NCBI RefSeq assembly: GCF_002001015.1
Contig: NZ_MUNO01000018.1
Location: 124,001-188,000, forward strand
Source of the DNA: Polaromonas sp. A23
GTDB taxonomy: Bacteria > Pseudomonadota > Gammaproteobacteria > Burkholderiales > Burkholderiaceae_C
Length of the DNA stretch: 64,000 nt
Direction of reading: 5' to 3'
Shown in pieces: positions 18,921 through 26,964 of this stretch; the stretch's first letter is position 1, and each line of letters opens with the position of its first letter. A model generated the notes under the pieces. The model did no database searches. It was not told the origin of the DNA and saw only the letters and a list, made by a program, of their open reading frames with translations. Both the position numbers and the translations under genes were made by a program.

Positions 18921-20063
18921 TCAGGTGGCCACCAGTTGATGCCATGCTTGAATGAGACCCTGCGCCGCTCGCGTGACTTCTTCATCTGTGGTTCCACGGC
19001 CCACAGACAGCCGCACGGCTCCAGATGCCTCCTCGTAGCTTTTGCTCATGGCGGCCAGCACACCGCTTACTTCGCGTCGTCCTGAATGACAGGCAGAACC
19101 GGTCGAGGCTGCCACCTCCGGCACCGAGGCCAGGAGGGTGGCCCCTTCGACCCCTGGAAACGAAACATTGAGCGTGTTGGGAAGGCGTTCGTCAGGGTGC
19201 CCATTGAATACCAGACCAGGGATCTGGGTGGACAGATACGCATGCAAGGCGTCGCGGTGTCGGCGCATCGCGGGCCCGGATTGCGAAAGCCGGTTTTGCG
19301 CCAATTCCGCAGCGGCACCCAATCCCACAGAAAAAGCAACGTTTTCTGTGCCTGGGCGAAGACCCCGTTCCTGCTCGCCGCCAAAGAGAACGCTTCGCAG
19401 CGGCGTGTTTCGACGCACGTACAACGCGCCAATTCCCTTTGGGGCGTAGGCTTTATGTCCTGCGATGCTCAGAAGATCGACACCGAGCGCTTGGACGTTG
19501 ACATCGATCTTTCCGATGGATTGTGCTGCGTCGGTATGCAACAGGATTCCGCGAGCCCGGGCGAGGCGACCGATCTCCGCGATGGGCTGAATGGTTCCTA
19601 CTTCGTTGTTCGCATGCATGATCGAAATCAGCGCGGTATCCGGGCGCAGAACTTCCGCCAGCGAAGACACCACAACACGGCCCGCCGTGTCCACGGGAAC
19701 GATGGATACCTCCCACCCTCGCTCACGCAGCTGCAGGGCGGGCTGCATGACCGCAGGGTGTTCGATGGCGCTGACAACCATGTGCCGCCTGGAAGTGTTT
19801 TCCATGGCCGACGCTACGCCCAGCAGGGCCATGTTGTTTGCCTCGGTTGCGTTGGCGGTGAAGAGTATTTCATCGTCTTCTGCGCCGATCAACCGCGCGA
19901 CCTGCCCGCGTGCGTGTGCAAGCGCCCTGGCGGCCTCCTGGCCATAGGCGTGCGATGACGATGGATTGCCGAACGACTCATAGAGGAAGGGAAGGATGGC
20001 TTGTGCTACTTCCGGCGCGACGGGTGTCGTGGCGTTATGGTCCAGGTAAATCGGGTGGGTCAT
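18921..20063 (-). CDS. Cysteine desulfurase (NifS/IscS-type)
   Basis: This PLP enzyme (380 residues) removes sulfur from cysteine to form an enzyme persulfide. PLP-binding K204 lies in SIAGHKAYAPKG, the cofactor-contacting H101 in SAIEHPAV, and the sulfur-accepting cysteine is C325 in STGSACHSG. The short active-site loop is as in class II/NifS-like forms. It is not next to iscU or sufBCD. Instead it is divergent, with a 76-nt gap, from an ArsR-rhodanese regulator and persulfide-handling genes, so a role in sulfane-sulfur supply or response is likelier than general Fe-S assembly. Confidence 0.9.
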   Translation of the reverse strand: MTHPIYLDHNATTPVAPEVAQAILPFLYESFGNPSSSHAYGQEAARALAHARGQVARLIGAEDDEILFTANATEANNMALLGVASAMENTSRRHMVVSAIEHPAVMQPALQLRERGWEVSIVPVDTAGRVVVSSLAEVLRPDTALISIMHANNEVGTIQPIAEIGRLARARGILLHTDAAQSIGKIDVNVQALGVDLLSIAGHKAYAPKGIGALYVRRNTPLRSVLFGGEQERGLRPGTENVAFSVGLGAAAELAQNRLSQSGPAMRRHRDALHAYLSTQIPGLVFNGHPDERLPNTLNVSFPGVEGATLLASVPEVAASTGSACHSGRREVSGVLAAMSKSYEEASGAVRLSVGRGTTDEEVTRAAQGLIQAWHQLVAT

Positions 20064-20113
20064 GGTTCGGCTCGCATGGTGAACAGGGTGTTTTGGGATA
20101 TCTAATTGCCAAC

Positions 20114-20133
20114 ATTCTAAAAAACGTTAGAAT
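20114..20133 (+). promoter_or_regulatory. Palindromic operator of the ArsR-rhodanese regulator
   Basis: ATTCTAA (20114-20120) and TTAGAAT (20127-20133) form a perfect 7-bp dyad with a 6-nt spacer. It lies between the divergent cysteine desulfurase and regulator genes. The right arm contains TAGAAT, which works as a -10 with TTGCCA (20106-20111) at 16-nt spacing, so a bound repressor would block the promoter. AT-rich dyads of this kind are the sites of BigR/SqrR-type regulators. Confidence 0.65.
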
Positions 20134-20139
20134 ATTAGC

Positions 20140-20799
20140 ATGAGACAAATCAAAGACCATTTGTACGAGCAGGTTGCCCGCATCGGCAAGGCCGTGGCCA
20201 GCCCCAAGCGCCTGGAGCTGATCGAGCTACTTTGCCAGGGCGAGAAGACCGTTGAAGTGCTCGCGGCGCAGTCTGAGATCAGCGTCAAGCTCGCGAGCGC
20301 CCACCTGAAGCAGCTGCGCCTTGCGCGACTCGCCGAGACGCGCAAGGAGGGAAAATACGTCCTGTACCGTCTGGCCAGCAACAGCGTGGCCGACCTCTGG
20401 GTGAACCTGCGGTCCGAGGCGGAGGAGCGGCTCGTCGAGCTGCAGATTGCGCTGGCCTCCATCGTCGACCACGGCGATGAACTGGAGGGCATTGATCGCG
20501 CTGCCATCCTGAAGAAAGCAAAGGCCGGTGAGGTGCTGGTTCTGGACGTGCGGCCGGAAGAGGAGTTCGCCACCGCCCATTTGCCACATGCCCGCTCACT
20601 GCCCATGGACGAGCTCCGCAAGCGGCTGAAGGAGCTTCCGAAAGACGTGCCCGTCGTTGCCTATTGCCGCGGCCCGTTCTGCCTGATGGCCAGGGACGCG
20701 GTCGAGCTGTTGCGCAAGAAGGGTTACAGCGCATTTCACCTGACCGACGGCGTGGCGGAATGGCGCGCCAGCGGCTTGCCCATTGAACAGTCAAGCTGA
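20140..20799 (+). CDS. ArsR-type repressor fused to a rhodanese domain
   Basis: Residues about 1-95 form an ArsR winged helix (ASPKRLELIELLCQGEKTVEVL, then KLASAHLKQLRLARLAETR). Residues about 122-215 are a rhodanese domain with active cysteine C176 in VAYCRGPFCLMA and LDVRPEEEFATAHLPHA before it. C181 is a second candidate thiol. Such fusions probably sense sulfane sulfur: persulfidation of the rhodanese cysteine would release DNA. The gene heads an operon with DsrE, persulfide-dioxygenase and MFS genes. The -10 element ends 6 nt before the ATG with no ribosome site, so the transcript may be leaderless. No other in-frame start is better. Confidence 0.9.
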   Translation: MRQIKDHLYEQVARIGKAVASPKRLELIELLCQGEKTVEVLAAQSEISVKLASAHLKQLRLARLAETRKEGKYVLYRLASNSVADLWVNLRSEAEERLVELQIALASIVDHGDELEGIDRAAILKKAKAGEVLVLDVRPEEEFATAHLPHARSLPMDELRKRLKELPKDVPVVAYCRGPFCLMARDAVELLRKKGYSAFHLTDGVAEWRASGLPIEQSS

Positions 20800-20808
20800 G
20801 GCATCACC

Positions 20809-21159
20809 ATGAAGACACTGCTCATCCTGAACGATGCACCCTACGGTAGCGAGCGTACTTACAACGGCTCGCGCCTGGCCGGTGCACTGGCCAAACAGGC
20901 AGGCAATGAGGTTCGTATGTACCTCATTGGTGACGCCGCGTCGGCTGCGCACCGGCTCCAGAAGGTGCCGACCGGTTTTTACAACCTTGAAGTCATGCTC
21001 GGCGCGGTGGTGAGCCACGGTGGCGTCATTGGTGTTTGCGGCACTTGCATGGACGCACGCGGTATCGGTACCGACGACCTTGTTCCTGGCGCGCACCGAA
21101 GCACCATGGATGAACTCACCCAATGGACGGCCTGGGCTGACAAAGCCCTGGTGTTCTGA
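20809..21159 (+). CDS. DsrE-family sulfur-relay protein
   Basis: This 116-residue single DsrE/F-like domain has the Rossmann-like start KTLLILNDAPYGSERTYNG and a CxxC pair, C77 and C80, in VCGTCMDARGI. In the family one conserved cysteine at this position carries persulfide sulfur between proteins. It begins 9 nt after the regulator stop and 14 nt before the metallo-hydrolase, so it is in the same operon. It probably passes sulfane sulfur from the desulfurase or rhodanese to downstream enzymes. Confidence 0.85.
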   Translation: MKTLLILNDAPYGSERTYNGSRLAGALAKQAGNEVRMYLIGDAASAAHRLQKVPTGFYNLEVMLGAVVSHGGVIGVCGTCMDARGIGTDDLVPGAHRSTMDELTQWTAWADKALVF

Positions 21160-21173
21160 TTCAGGAGACAAAC

Positions 21174-21929
21174 ATGTTCTTCAAACAGCGAGCGGCGGAG
21201 AGCGCCACCCTTTCGTACTTCTTCGGCTGCGCGGGTCATGCACAGGCGGTGGCCGTTGACGTTGTTGTCGGCGACGAAGACTGGTTCATGGCCGAAGCTG
21301 AGAAAGCGGGCGTCAGCATTGCCCATGTCATTGACACCCATGTGCATGCCGACCACTACTCGGGCGGTCCGGCATTGGCACAGCGGGCCGGTGCGCCGTA
21401 TTACCTGCACGAGAGCAACAAGGGCCGGGTTACTTTCGGGTTCGCGCCGCTGACGGATGGCCAGCGCCTGGAGGCGGGCAACGTAGTGGTCGATGTGCTG
21501 CACACGCCGGGGCACACGCCAGACAGCATCTGCCTGCTGGTGCGCGACCTGCGCCGGGGCGACGAGCCCTGGTTCGTCATCAGCGGCGACACCTTGTTCG
21601 TGGGCGCCGTCGGCCGCCCCGACCTCGCAGGCCGCGAGCAGGAGATGGCGGGCCAGTTGCACGACAGCCTGCATGCCAAGCTGCTGACCTTGCCAGCCGA
21701 TCTTGAGATCTACCCCGGTCACCAGGCCGGCAGTGCTTGTGGCGCCGGCTTGTCCGGCAAGCCCGCATCGACCATCGGTTTCGAGAAACGCTTCAACCCC
21801 GTGCTGTCGATGTCACGCGAAGCCTTTGTTGCCGCTGTCACGGCAGACATTCCGCAGCAGCCCCAGGACATGGCCCGCATCATGGACGCCAACCTTCATG
21901 GAACGGCCCCGGAGCCGGCGCTTGCCTGA
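21174..21929 (+). CDS. ETHE1-like persulfide dioxygenase (MBL fold)
   Basis: The 251-residue metallo-beta-lactamase-fold protein has the motif THVHADH (55-61), H114 in HTPGHTPDS, D139 in ISGDTLFVG and H183 in YPGHQAGSACG. This set matches ETHE1-type persulfide dioxygenases, which use one iron held by two histidines and an aspartate to oxidise glutathione persulfide to sulfite. AGGAG precedes the ATG at good spacing. Its place after ArsR-rhodanese and DsrE genes supports this over a glyoxalase II assignment. Confidence 0.85.
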   Translation: MFFKQRAAESATLSYFFGCAGHAQAVAVDVVVGDEDWFMAEAEKAGVSIAHVIDTHVHADHYSGGPALAQRAGAPYYLHESNKGRVTFGFAPLTDGQRLEAGNVVVDVLHTPGHTPDSICLLVRDLRRGDEPWFVISGDTLFVGAVGRPDLAGREQEMAGQLHDSLHAKLLTLPADLEIYPGHQAGSACGAGLSGKPASTIGFEKRFNPVLSMSREAFVAAVTADIPQQPQDMARIMDANLHGTAPEPALA

Positions 21930-21935
21930 GCACAG

Positions 21936-23216
21936 ATGAACTACGGTATTCGCAGTAACCTTGGTCAGGTGCTGCAGCAGTTGCTGCAGGTGCTGTTCGT
22001 GGGCATGACCATCGGGATGATGCGCAACGTTGTTCCGGCGCTGGCTGAGACCGAGTTTGGCGTGCCGCGCGGCTCTTTCATGCTGCTGGTGGCTTTTGTT
22101 GTGGCCTTCGGTTTTGTCAAGGGCGCAATGAACTTCGTCGCCGGCCGCCTGGCAGAACGCCTGGGCCGCCGGCATGTTCTGCTGGTGGGCTGGCTAGTGG
22201 CGCTGCCCATTCCGCTGATCGTTTACTTCGCAACGTCCTGGAGCTGGATTGTGCTGGCAACCATCCTGCTGGGTATCAACCAGGGCCTGACCTGGTCAAT
22301 GACACAGACGGCCAAGCTCGACATCACCCGCGCCGACCAGCGCGGGCTGGTCATCGGGCTCAATGAGTTCGCCGGTTATGTGGGTGTGGCCATTGCCGGT
22401 GTGGTCACGGGTTATGCGGCCTCGCTGCTAGGCCCGCGCGAGGGTTTGCTGTGGTTTGGTGCGGCCGTCATCGGCCTGGCTACGCTGCTGGCCTGGCTGG
22501 GCGTGAAGGAGACGCTGCCCTGGGCCCAGGCAGAAGTTAAAAGCCACGCGGCAGCACCTTTGGCGCAAGCTTTTCAGCCGCGTTACCCGGCGGGCGTCAG
22601 TGCGCGGCCATCGACCCGGGAAATATTTGCCCTCATGAGCTGGCGAGACCGCCGCATGGCAGCGCTGTGCCAGGCAGGCATGGTCGAGAAGTTTGTTGAC
22701 GCGTTGGTCTGGGCGTTCTGGCCGCTCTATCTGCACCAGCAGGGCGTCAGCTTGCCCGGCATCGGCTGGATCGTTGGTGTTTACGGTTTCACCTGGGGTG
22801 GCGCCCAGCTTGTCACCGGCAGGTTGTCTGACCGCGTGGGGCGGCATCACCTGAACGCTTGGGGCATGTGGCTGTGCGGCGCTGGCGTTGCGCTGCTGCC
22901 GCTGGGCCAGGGTTCAGCATGGTGGAGTGCCTCCGCCGCAATTGCCGGCCTGGGCATGGCCATGCTGTACCCCAACCTCAGCGCGGCGGTGGCCGACATT
23001 GCCCACCCCAGCTGGCGTGCTTCTGCGATTGGCATTTACCGCTTCTGGCGCGACCTGGGTTACGGCATCGGTGCCCTGGGCCTGGGGGCGGCCGCGGCCT
23101 TGGGCGGCCGCATCGAAAGCGCTTTCTGGTTCGTTGCGGTGGCGATGTTGCTGTCCGGTGCCGTGCTTTACCACTGGGGCGAAGAGACTCATCCCCAGCT
23201 CAACCCTGCGCATTGA
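21936..23216 (+). CDS. MFS transporter of the persulfide operon
   Basis: The 426-residue protein has 12 predicted membrane helices and the MFS loop motif between helices 2 and 3 (GRLAERLGRRHVLLVG, about 67-82), with a second copy after helix 8 (GRLSDRVGRHHL). The start lies 6 nt after the dioxygenase stop, so it is the last gene of the operon. The substrate is unknown. By context, export of sulfite or another sulfur oxyanion, or uptake of an organosulfur compound, is plausible. Confidence 0.85.
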   Translation: MNYGIRSNLGQVLQQLLQVLFVGMTIGMMRNVVPALAETEFGVPRGSFMLLVAFVVAFGFVKGAMNFVAGRLAERLGRRHVLLVGWLVALPIPLIVYFATSWSWIVLATILLGINQGLTWSMTQTAKLDITRADQRGLVIGLNEFAGYVGVAIAGVVTGYAASLLGPREGLLWFGAAVIGLATLLAWLGVKETLPWAQAEVKSHAAAPLAQAFQPRYPAGVSARPSTREIFALMSWRDRRMAALCQAGMVEKFVDALVWAFWPLYLHQQGVSLPGIGWIVGVYGFTWGGAQLVTGRLSDRVGRHHLNAWGMWLCGAGVALLPLGQGSAWWSASAAIAGLGMAMLYPNLSAAVADIAHPSWRASAIGIYRFWRDLGYGIGALGLGAAAALGGRIESAFWFVAVAMLLSGAVLYHWGEETHPQLNPAH

Positions 23217-23237
23217 CTCACACAAGTCCATCGGAGT

Positions 23238-23300
23238 GCTATTGAATTAATAGCTGAATGCGACCGTCAGCAAAGGGCTACAGGGCGATTCTTGTGAATA
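23238..23300 (+). repeat. Intergenic repeat copy C
   Basis: GCTATTGAATTAATAGCTGA, then TGCGACCGTC and AAAGGGCTA. It is a shorter, diverged relative of copy A without the hairpin, lying between convergent genes. Confidence 0.6.
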
Positions 23301-23327
23301 ATTTGTTGGCACGCGCTGCGCCGGAGC

Positions 23328-23576
23328 CTATTTGTAAAACGCTTCGACCTTGCCCTTCAGCTTGATCATCAGCGGCTGGCCTTTGCGGTCCAGCGTTTTG
23401 CCGGCGGGCACTTTGACCCAGCGCTCGCTGATGCAGTATTCCTCCACATCGTTGCGTTCCTTGTCATTGAGGCGGATGCCGATGGGGTGTTCAAACACGG
23501 CGGCAATGTGGTGCGGGCTGCGCGGATCAATCGACAGGCGATCGGGCAGAGGAGGGCGTTCGGTGGTTTCGGTCAT
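23328..23576 (-). CDS. DUF3297-family small protein
   Basis: This 82-residue protein has the features of DUF3297: LPDRLSIDPRSPHH (10-23), FEHPIGIRLNDKERNDVEEY (28-47), then WVKVPAGKTLDRKGQPLMIK. The whole family is of this size and of unknown function. ATG 23576 is chosen because the conserved region begins just after it. Fourteen codons further upstream have no family support. It lies downstream of and in the same direction as the YebC-like gene, about 100 nt apart. Confidence 0.8.
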   Translation of the reverse strand: MTETTERPPLPDRLSIDPRSPHHIAAVFEHPIGIRLNDKERNDVEEYCISERWVKVPAGKTLDRKGQPLMIKLKGKVEAFYK

Positions 23577-23676
23577 GGGTACTTTGGTTGGGTGGTGCAG
23601 TCTGCAGCCATTTTCCATGATCCGCCCGGGCCGGGACCATTGCCCGGGCGGCGCATGGGTGCTTGATTAAAAGGCC

Positions 23677-24390
23677 TCAGCCTCCGAGGCCTGCAAACAC
23701 GTTCTGCACATCGTCGTTGCCGTCAATGGCGGCCAGAAAAGCTTCCACCTCTTCCAGCTCCGCGGCGCTCAGGCTGGCAGGGTCAATCGGGTTTTTGGCC
23801 TTGTAGCCCAGCTTGGCCGAAAGCACGGTAAAGCCCTGGGCCGGCAGCGCGCGGCTGACGATGTCGAGGTCTGTTGCATCGGTCAAAAACATGGTGGTGC
23901 CGTCTTCGTCGCCAGGCTCAAAGTCCTGTGCGCCGGCCTCAATGGCGGCCAGCTCCGGGTCGGCACCGGCTACTGTGGGTTCGGCCTCGATCATGCCAAC
24001 GTGGTCAAAGTCCCATGACACGGAGCCGGAGGTGCCCAGCTGCCCCTTGCGGAACAAGACACGCATTTCGGGTGCAGTGCGATTGAGGTTGTCTGTCAGG
24101 CACTCGACCATGACCGGCACGCGGTGCGGCGCAAAGCCTTCGTAAATAACGTGTTCGTAGTGAACCGTGTCGCCCGTCAGGCCGGCGCCTTTCTTGATGG
24201 CGCGTTCCAGCGTGTCTTTGGGCATGGAGACCTTGCGGGCTTGCTCGACCACCAGCCGTAGCCGAGCGTTGGACGCCGGGTCTGCGCCGCTGCGCGCCGC
24301 GATCATGATGTCCTTGGCCAGCCTTCCAAACAGCTTGCCCTTGGCATTGGCTGCCAGTTCCTTGCCTTTTGCTTTCCACTGCGCGCCCAT
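23677..24390 (-). CDS. YebC/PmpR-family protein
   Basis: The 237-residue protein matches the YebC family. It has a basic N-terminus ([20 protein letters not shown]), the helical segment [20 protein letters not shown] (about 24-43), then [15 protein letters not shown] and [19 protein letters not shown]. YebC members bind DNA or act on ribosomes stalled at proline motifs. The start MGAQWK is that of the YeeN-like subgroup. ATG 24390 follows AGGAAAT. A longer frame to 24462 adds 24 residues lacking family resemblance. The adjoining DUF3297 gene may be co-transcribed. Confidence 0.88.
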   Translation of the reverse strand: MGAQWKAKGKELAANAKGKLFGRLAKDIMIAARSGADPASNARLRLVVEQARKVSMPKDTLERAIKKGAGLTGDTVHYEHVIYEGFAPHRVPVMVECLTDNLNRTAPEMRVLFRKGQLGTSGSVSWDFDHVGMIEAEPTVAGADPELAAIEAGAQDFEPGDEDGTTMFLTDATDLDIVSRALPAQGFTVLSAKLGYKAKNPIDPASLSAAELEEVEAFLAAIDGNDDVQNVFAGLGG

Positions 24391-24602
24391 GTTGAGATTT
24401 CCTGGTATTGCCGCGCTCCATGGCGCCTGCTGTTCTGTGAGAGGGGCTGCGTGCATGCTCAATGGCGCGGCGCAGCCAGGGGGCTTTGTTTATACACCTA
24501 TAGCCGGGGGGTGCCTCACGCTGGCTGGCCTCATGGCCGCTGGTGATTTATTGGGCGGCAAGTTTGTCCGCAGATAATTCAAAGCTAAAAATGGAGTCCC
24601 CC

Positions 24603-25238
24603 ATGACCAGTGCCCCAGCCGCAGATCCCCATGCCATCACCACCGCTGACCAGCTTGCATCGCTTTTTGGGAAAGTAGGGGAGGCTTCCATCAAGAAGGA
24701 GGTCCCCTTCCTGCACCCGCATTACCGCGCCTTGATCGAAGCCTCGCCGTTTGCCGTGCTGGCCACTGTGGGGCCGGATGGGCTGGACGCCTCGCCGCGC
24801 GGCGACCCGCCAGGTTTTGTGCAGGTTGAAGACGAAACAACGCTGCTGGTGCCAGAGCGCCGCGGCAACAACCGGGTAGACAGCCTGCACAACATCCTGA
24901 GCGACCCCAGGGTTGCGCTGATCTTCCTGATTCCCGGTGTAGGCGAAACCCTGCGGGTGAATGGGCGCGCCGGCATTACCACTGCGCCAGACATGCTGGC
25001 GCGCTTTGAGATGCAGGGGCAGCTGCCCAGGTGCGTGCTTGTGGTGAAGATTGACACCGTGTTCTTCCAGTGCGCCCGGGCCATTCAGCGCTCGGGTTTG
25101 TGGAATGCGCCAGCGGCTGACGCGCGGGCCCAGGTGCCCAGCCCGGGCGCCATTCTTCAGGCACTTACCGCCTCAAGCATTGACGGTGAGAAGTACGACC
25201 AGGAGCTGCCAGCCCGCCAGCGCGCCACGCTGTATTGA
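24603..25238 (+). CDS. FMN-binding pyridoxamine-phosphate-oxidase-like protein
   Basis: The 211-residue protein resembles the MSMEG_1061-type PPOX family, with a split-barrel flavin fold. Features are HPHYRALIEASPFAVLATVG (about 40-59), DASPRGDPPGFV (about 64-75), RRGNNRVDSL (about 85-94) and LRVNGRAGI (about 115-123). These proteins bind FMN or F420 and reduce or oxidise unknown small substrates. ATG 24603 has GGAG 6-7 nt upstream. ATG 24591 overlaps that site and is less likely. It is divergent from the YebC-like gene. Confidence 0.82.
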   Translation: MTSAPAADPHAITTADQLASLFGKVGEASIKKEVPFLHPHYRALIEASPFAVLATVGPDGLDASPRGDPPGFVQVEDETTLLVPERRGNNRVDSLHNILSDPRVALIFLIPGVGETLRVNGRAGITTAPDMLARFEMQGQLPRCVLVVKIDTVFFQCARAIQRSGLWNAPAADARAQVPSPGAILQALTASSIDGEKYDQELPARQRATLY

Positions 25239-25250
25239 GCGGCGGATTTT

Positions 25251-25320
25251 GCTATTAAAAGAGTAGCTATTGGCGCCCGTATTTAAAGGGCTAGGGGCTG
25301 ATTTGGCTTGAAATTTATGG
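25251..25320 (+). repeat. Intergenic repeat copy D
   Basis: GCTATTAAAAGAGTAGCTAT, then GGCGCCCGTATTTAAAGGGC and TAGGGGCTGATTT. It lies between the convergent PPOX-like gene and the ABC ATPase gene. Confidence 0.6.
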
Positions 25321-25339
25321 CGATTGGGGCTTAAACGGC

Positions 25340-26131
25340 TTAAGCGGCCTCAGCCATCAGCCCGGCGGCCCGCTGCACTTCAACGCGGATTTCTTCAGTC
25401 AACCTGGCTTTGAGGTCCACAAACACCGGCGTGGTTTTGACCGAGTAGTGGCGGGGGTGTTCGATAGCCACCGGCAGGTCGCACTTGATGCGGCCGGGGC
25501 GCGCACTCATGACCACCACGCGGTTGCCCATGAAGATGGCTTCGTCGATGTCGTGGGTGACAAACAGCACCGTCTTGCGCTCGGCCTCCCAAATGCCCTG
25601 CAATAGCTCCTGCATCAGCTCGCGGGTCTGGTGGTCCAGCGCGCCGAAGGGCTCGTCCATCAGCAGAATGCGCGGATTGTTCGCCAGAGCCCTGGCCAGC
25701 GCGGTGCGCTGCTGCATGCCACCTGAAAGCTGCTTGGGGAAGTGGTTCTCAAAACCCTTGAGCCCGACCTTGCCGATGAACTGCCGCGCAATCGCATGCT
25801 GCTCTTCCAGCGGCAGGCCTTTTTCGCGCAGGCCGAAGCAGACGTTTTGCAGCACGGTGAGCCAGGGGAACAGCGTGTAGCTCTGGAACACCATGCCGCG
25901 GTCAGCACCGGGGCCGCTGACGGCCCGGCCGTCGAGCGTGATGCTGCCAGTGGTCGGCGTGTCCAGCCCGGCCACCATGCGCAGCAGCGTGCTTTTGCCG
26001 CAGCCCGAGGGACCGAGGATGGTGATGAAGTCGTTCTCGGCCACGCTGAGGTCGGTAGCCTGCAAGGCAACCGTGCCGCCGTTGGCGCCGGCGAAGGTTT
26101 TGGAGACCTGGGAGATTTCAAGAATATTCAT
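25340..26131 (-). CDS. ABC transporter ATPase, NitT/TauT type
   Basis: The 263-residue ATPase has Walker [10 protein letters not shown] (40-48), Q-loop in [10 protein letters not shown], signature LSGGMQQR (135-142), Walker [13 protein letters not shown] (155-166) and H-loop THD. Overall it resembles SsuB/TauB/NrtD. It powers the adjacent permease at the inner membrane. The gene is last in the minus-strand series hutU-hutH-receptor-permease-ATPase, 6 nt after the permease stop. Uptake of histidine, urocanate or a related imidazole is the contextual guess. Confidence 0.93.
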   Translation of the reverse strand: MNILEISQVSKTFAGANGGTVALQATDLSVAENDFITILGPSGCGKSTLLRMVAGLDTPTTGSITLDGRAVSGPGADRGMVFQSYTLFPWLTVLQNVCFGLREKGLPLEEQHAIARQFIGKVGLKGFENHFPKQLSGGMQQRTALARALANNPRILLMDEPFGALDHQTRELMQELLQGIWEAERKTVLFVTHDIDEAIFMGNRVVVMSARPGRIKCDLPVAIEHPRHYSVKTTPVFVDLKARLTEEIRVEVQRAAGLMAEAA

Positions 26132-26137
26132 AAGGGC

Positions 26138-26911
26138 TTACAGCCTCGCCCATGGAAAGAGCTTTTTGTTGAGGGCTTTAAAAGCAAAGTCGGTCACCAG
26201 GCCAATCACGCCGATCACGATGATGCCGAAGATGATCTGGTCGGTCGCCAGCAGCGCCTGGCTGTCGGTGATCATGTGGCCAATGCCGCTGGACGCGCCT
26301 ATCAGTTCCGCCACGATCACATAGGTCCAGGCCCAGCCCAGCACCATGCGCAGCGTCTCGGCAATCTCGGGTGCGCTGCTTGGCAGCAGCACACGCGTGA
26401 CAATGCCGCGGTCACCCGCGCCCAGTGTGTAGGCCGCTTCAACCAGATCGCGCCGGGTGTTGCCCACGCTCACCGCCATCATCAGCACCAGCTGGAAAAA
26501 CGAGCCGATAAAAATAACGGCCAGCTTCTGCGCTTCGCCAATGCCGGCCCAGAGAATCAGCAGCGGAATAAAAGCCGAGGCAGGCAGGTAGCGCGCAAAG
26601 CTCACAAAGGGTTCGAAGAACGCCTCGATGGGCTTGTAGGCGCCCATCAGCACGCCCAGTGGCACGGCCAGCACGGCGGCAATCAAAAAGCCACCAAGCA
26701 CGCGCCACACCGTCATGCCGATGTCCTTCATGAAACCCTGGTTGACGAGCAGGTCGTAACCCGAGCGCACCATGGTCACCGGGTCGGCCAAAAAGGTTTT
26801 GGACACATAGCCGCCAAAGGTGGCGAAGGCCCACACCGCAAAAAAGAGCACGAAGAAGGAAATGCCCAGCGCGATGCGGGCGCCGGGGGCGACGGGTTGG
26901 AGAGGGCGCAT
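26138..26911 (-). CDS. ABC transporter permease, NitT/TauT type
   Basis: The 257-residue protein has six hydrophobic helices and a cytoplasmic EAA loop (EAAYTLGAGDRGIVTRVLLP, about residues 164-183) that docks the ATPase, as in SsuC/TauC. I choose ATG 26911 (MRPLQP) because the other candidate at 26935 lies inside the palindrome 26929-26959. Neither has a good ribosome site. It sits between receptor and ATPase genes and is presumably co-transcribed with the hut genes. Confidence 0.88.
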   Translation of the reverse strand: MRPLQPVAPGARIALGISFFVLFFAVWAFATFGGYVSKTFLADPVTMVRSGYDLLVNQGFMKDIGMTVWRVLGGFLIAAVLAVPLGVLMGAYKPIEAFFEPFVSFARYLPASAFIPLLILWAGIGEAQKLAVIFIGSFFQLVLMMAVSVGNTRRDLVEAAYTLGAGDRGIVTRVLLPSSAPEIAETLRMVLGWAWTYVIVAELIGASSGIGHMITDSQALLATDQIIFGIIVIGVIGLVTDFAFKALNKKLFPWARL

Positions 26912-26928
26912 GGGTTTACAGGTTTGGC

Positions 26929-26959
26929 TTGTCATTGCGGGTCAAGCCCGCAATGACAA
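26929..26959. repeat. Perfect inverted repeat between receptor and permease genes
   Basis: Arms TTGTCATTGCGGG (26929-26941) and CCCGCAATGACAA (26947-26959) are separated by TCAAG. This is a widespread intergenic palindrome. Within an operon it may stabilise or attenuate the upstream message. Confidence 0.8.
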
Positions 26960-26964
26960 ACTGG

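Noticed and set aside
25742-26956. Plus-strand open frame of about 400 codons across the ABC ATPase and permease genes
   Set aside because: It is antisense to two clear ABC genes, has no ribosome site and its translation has no recognisable domain.
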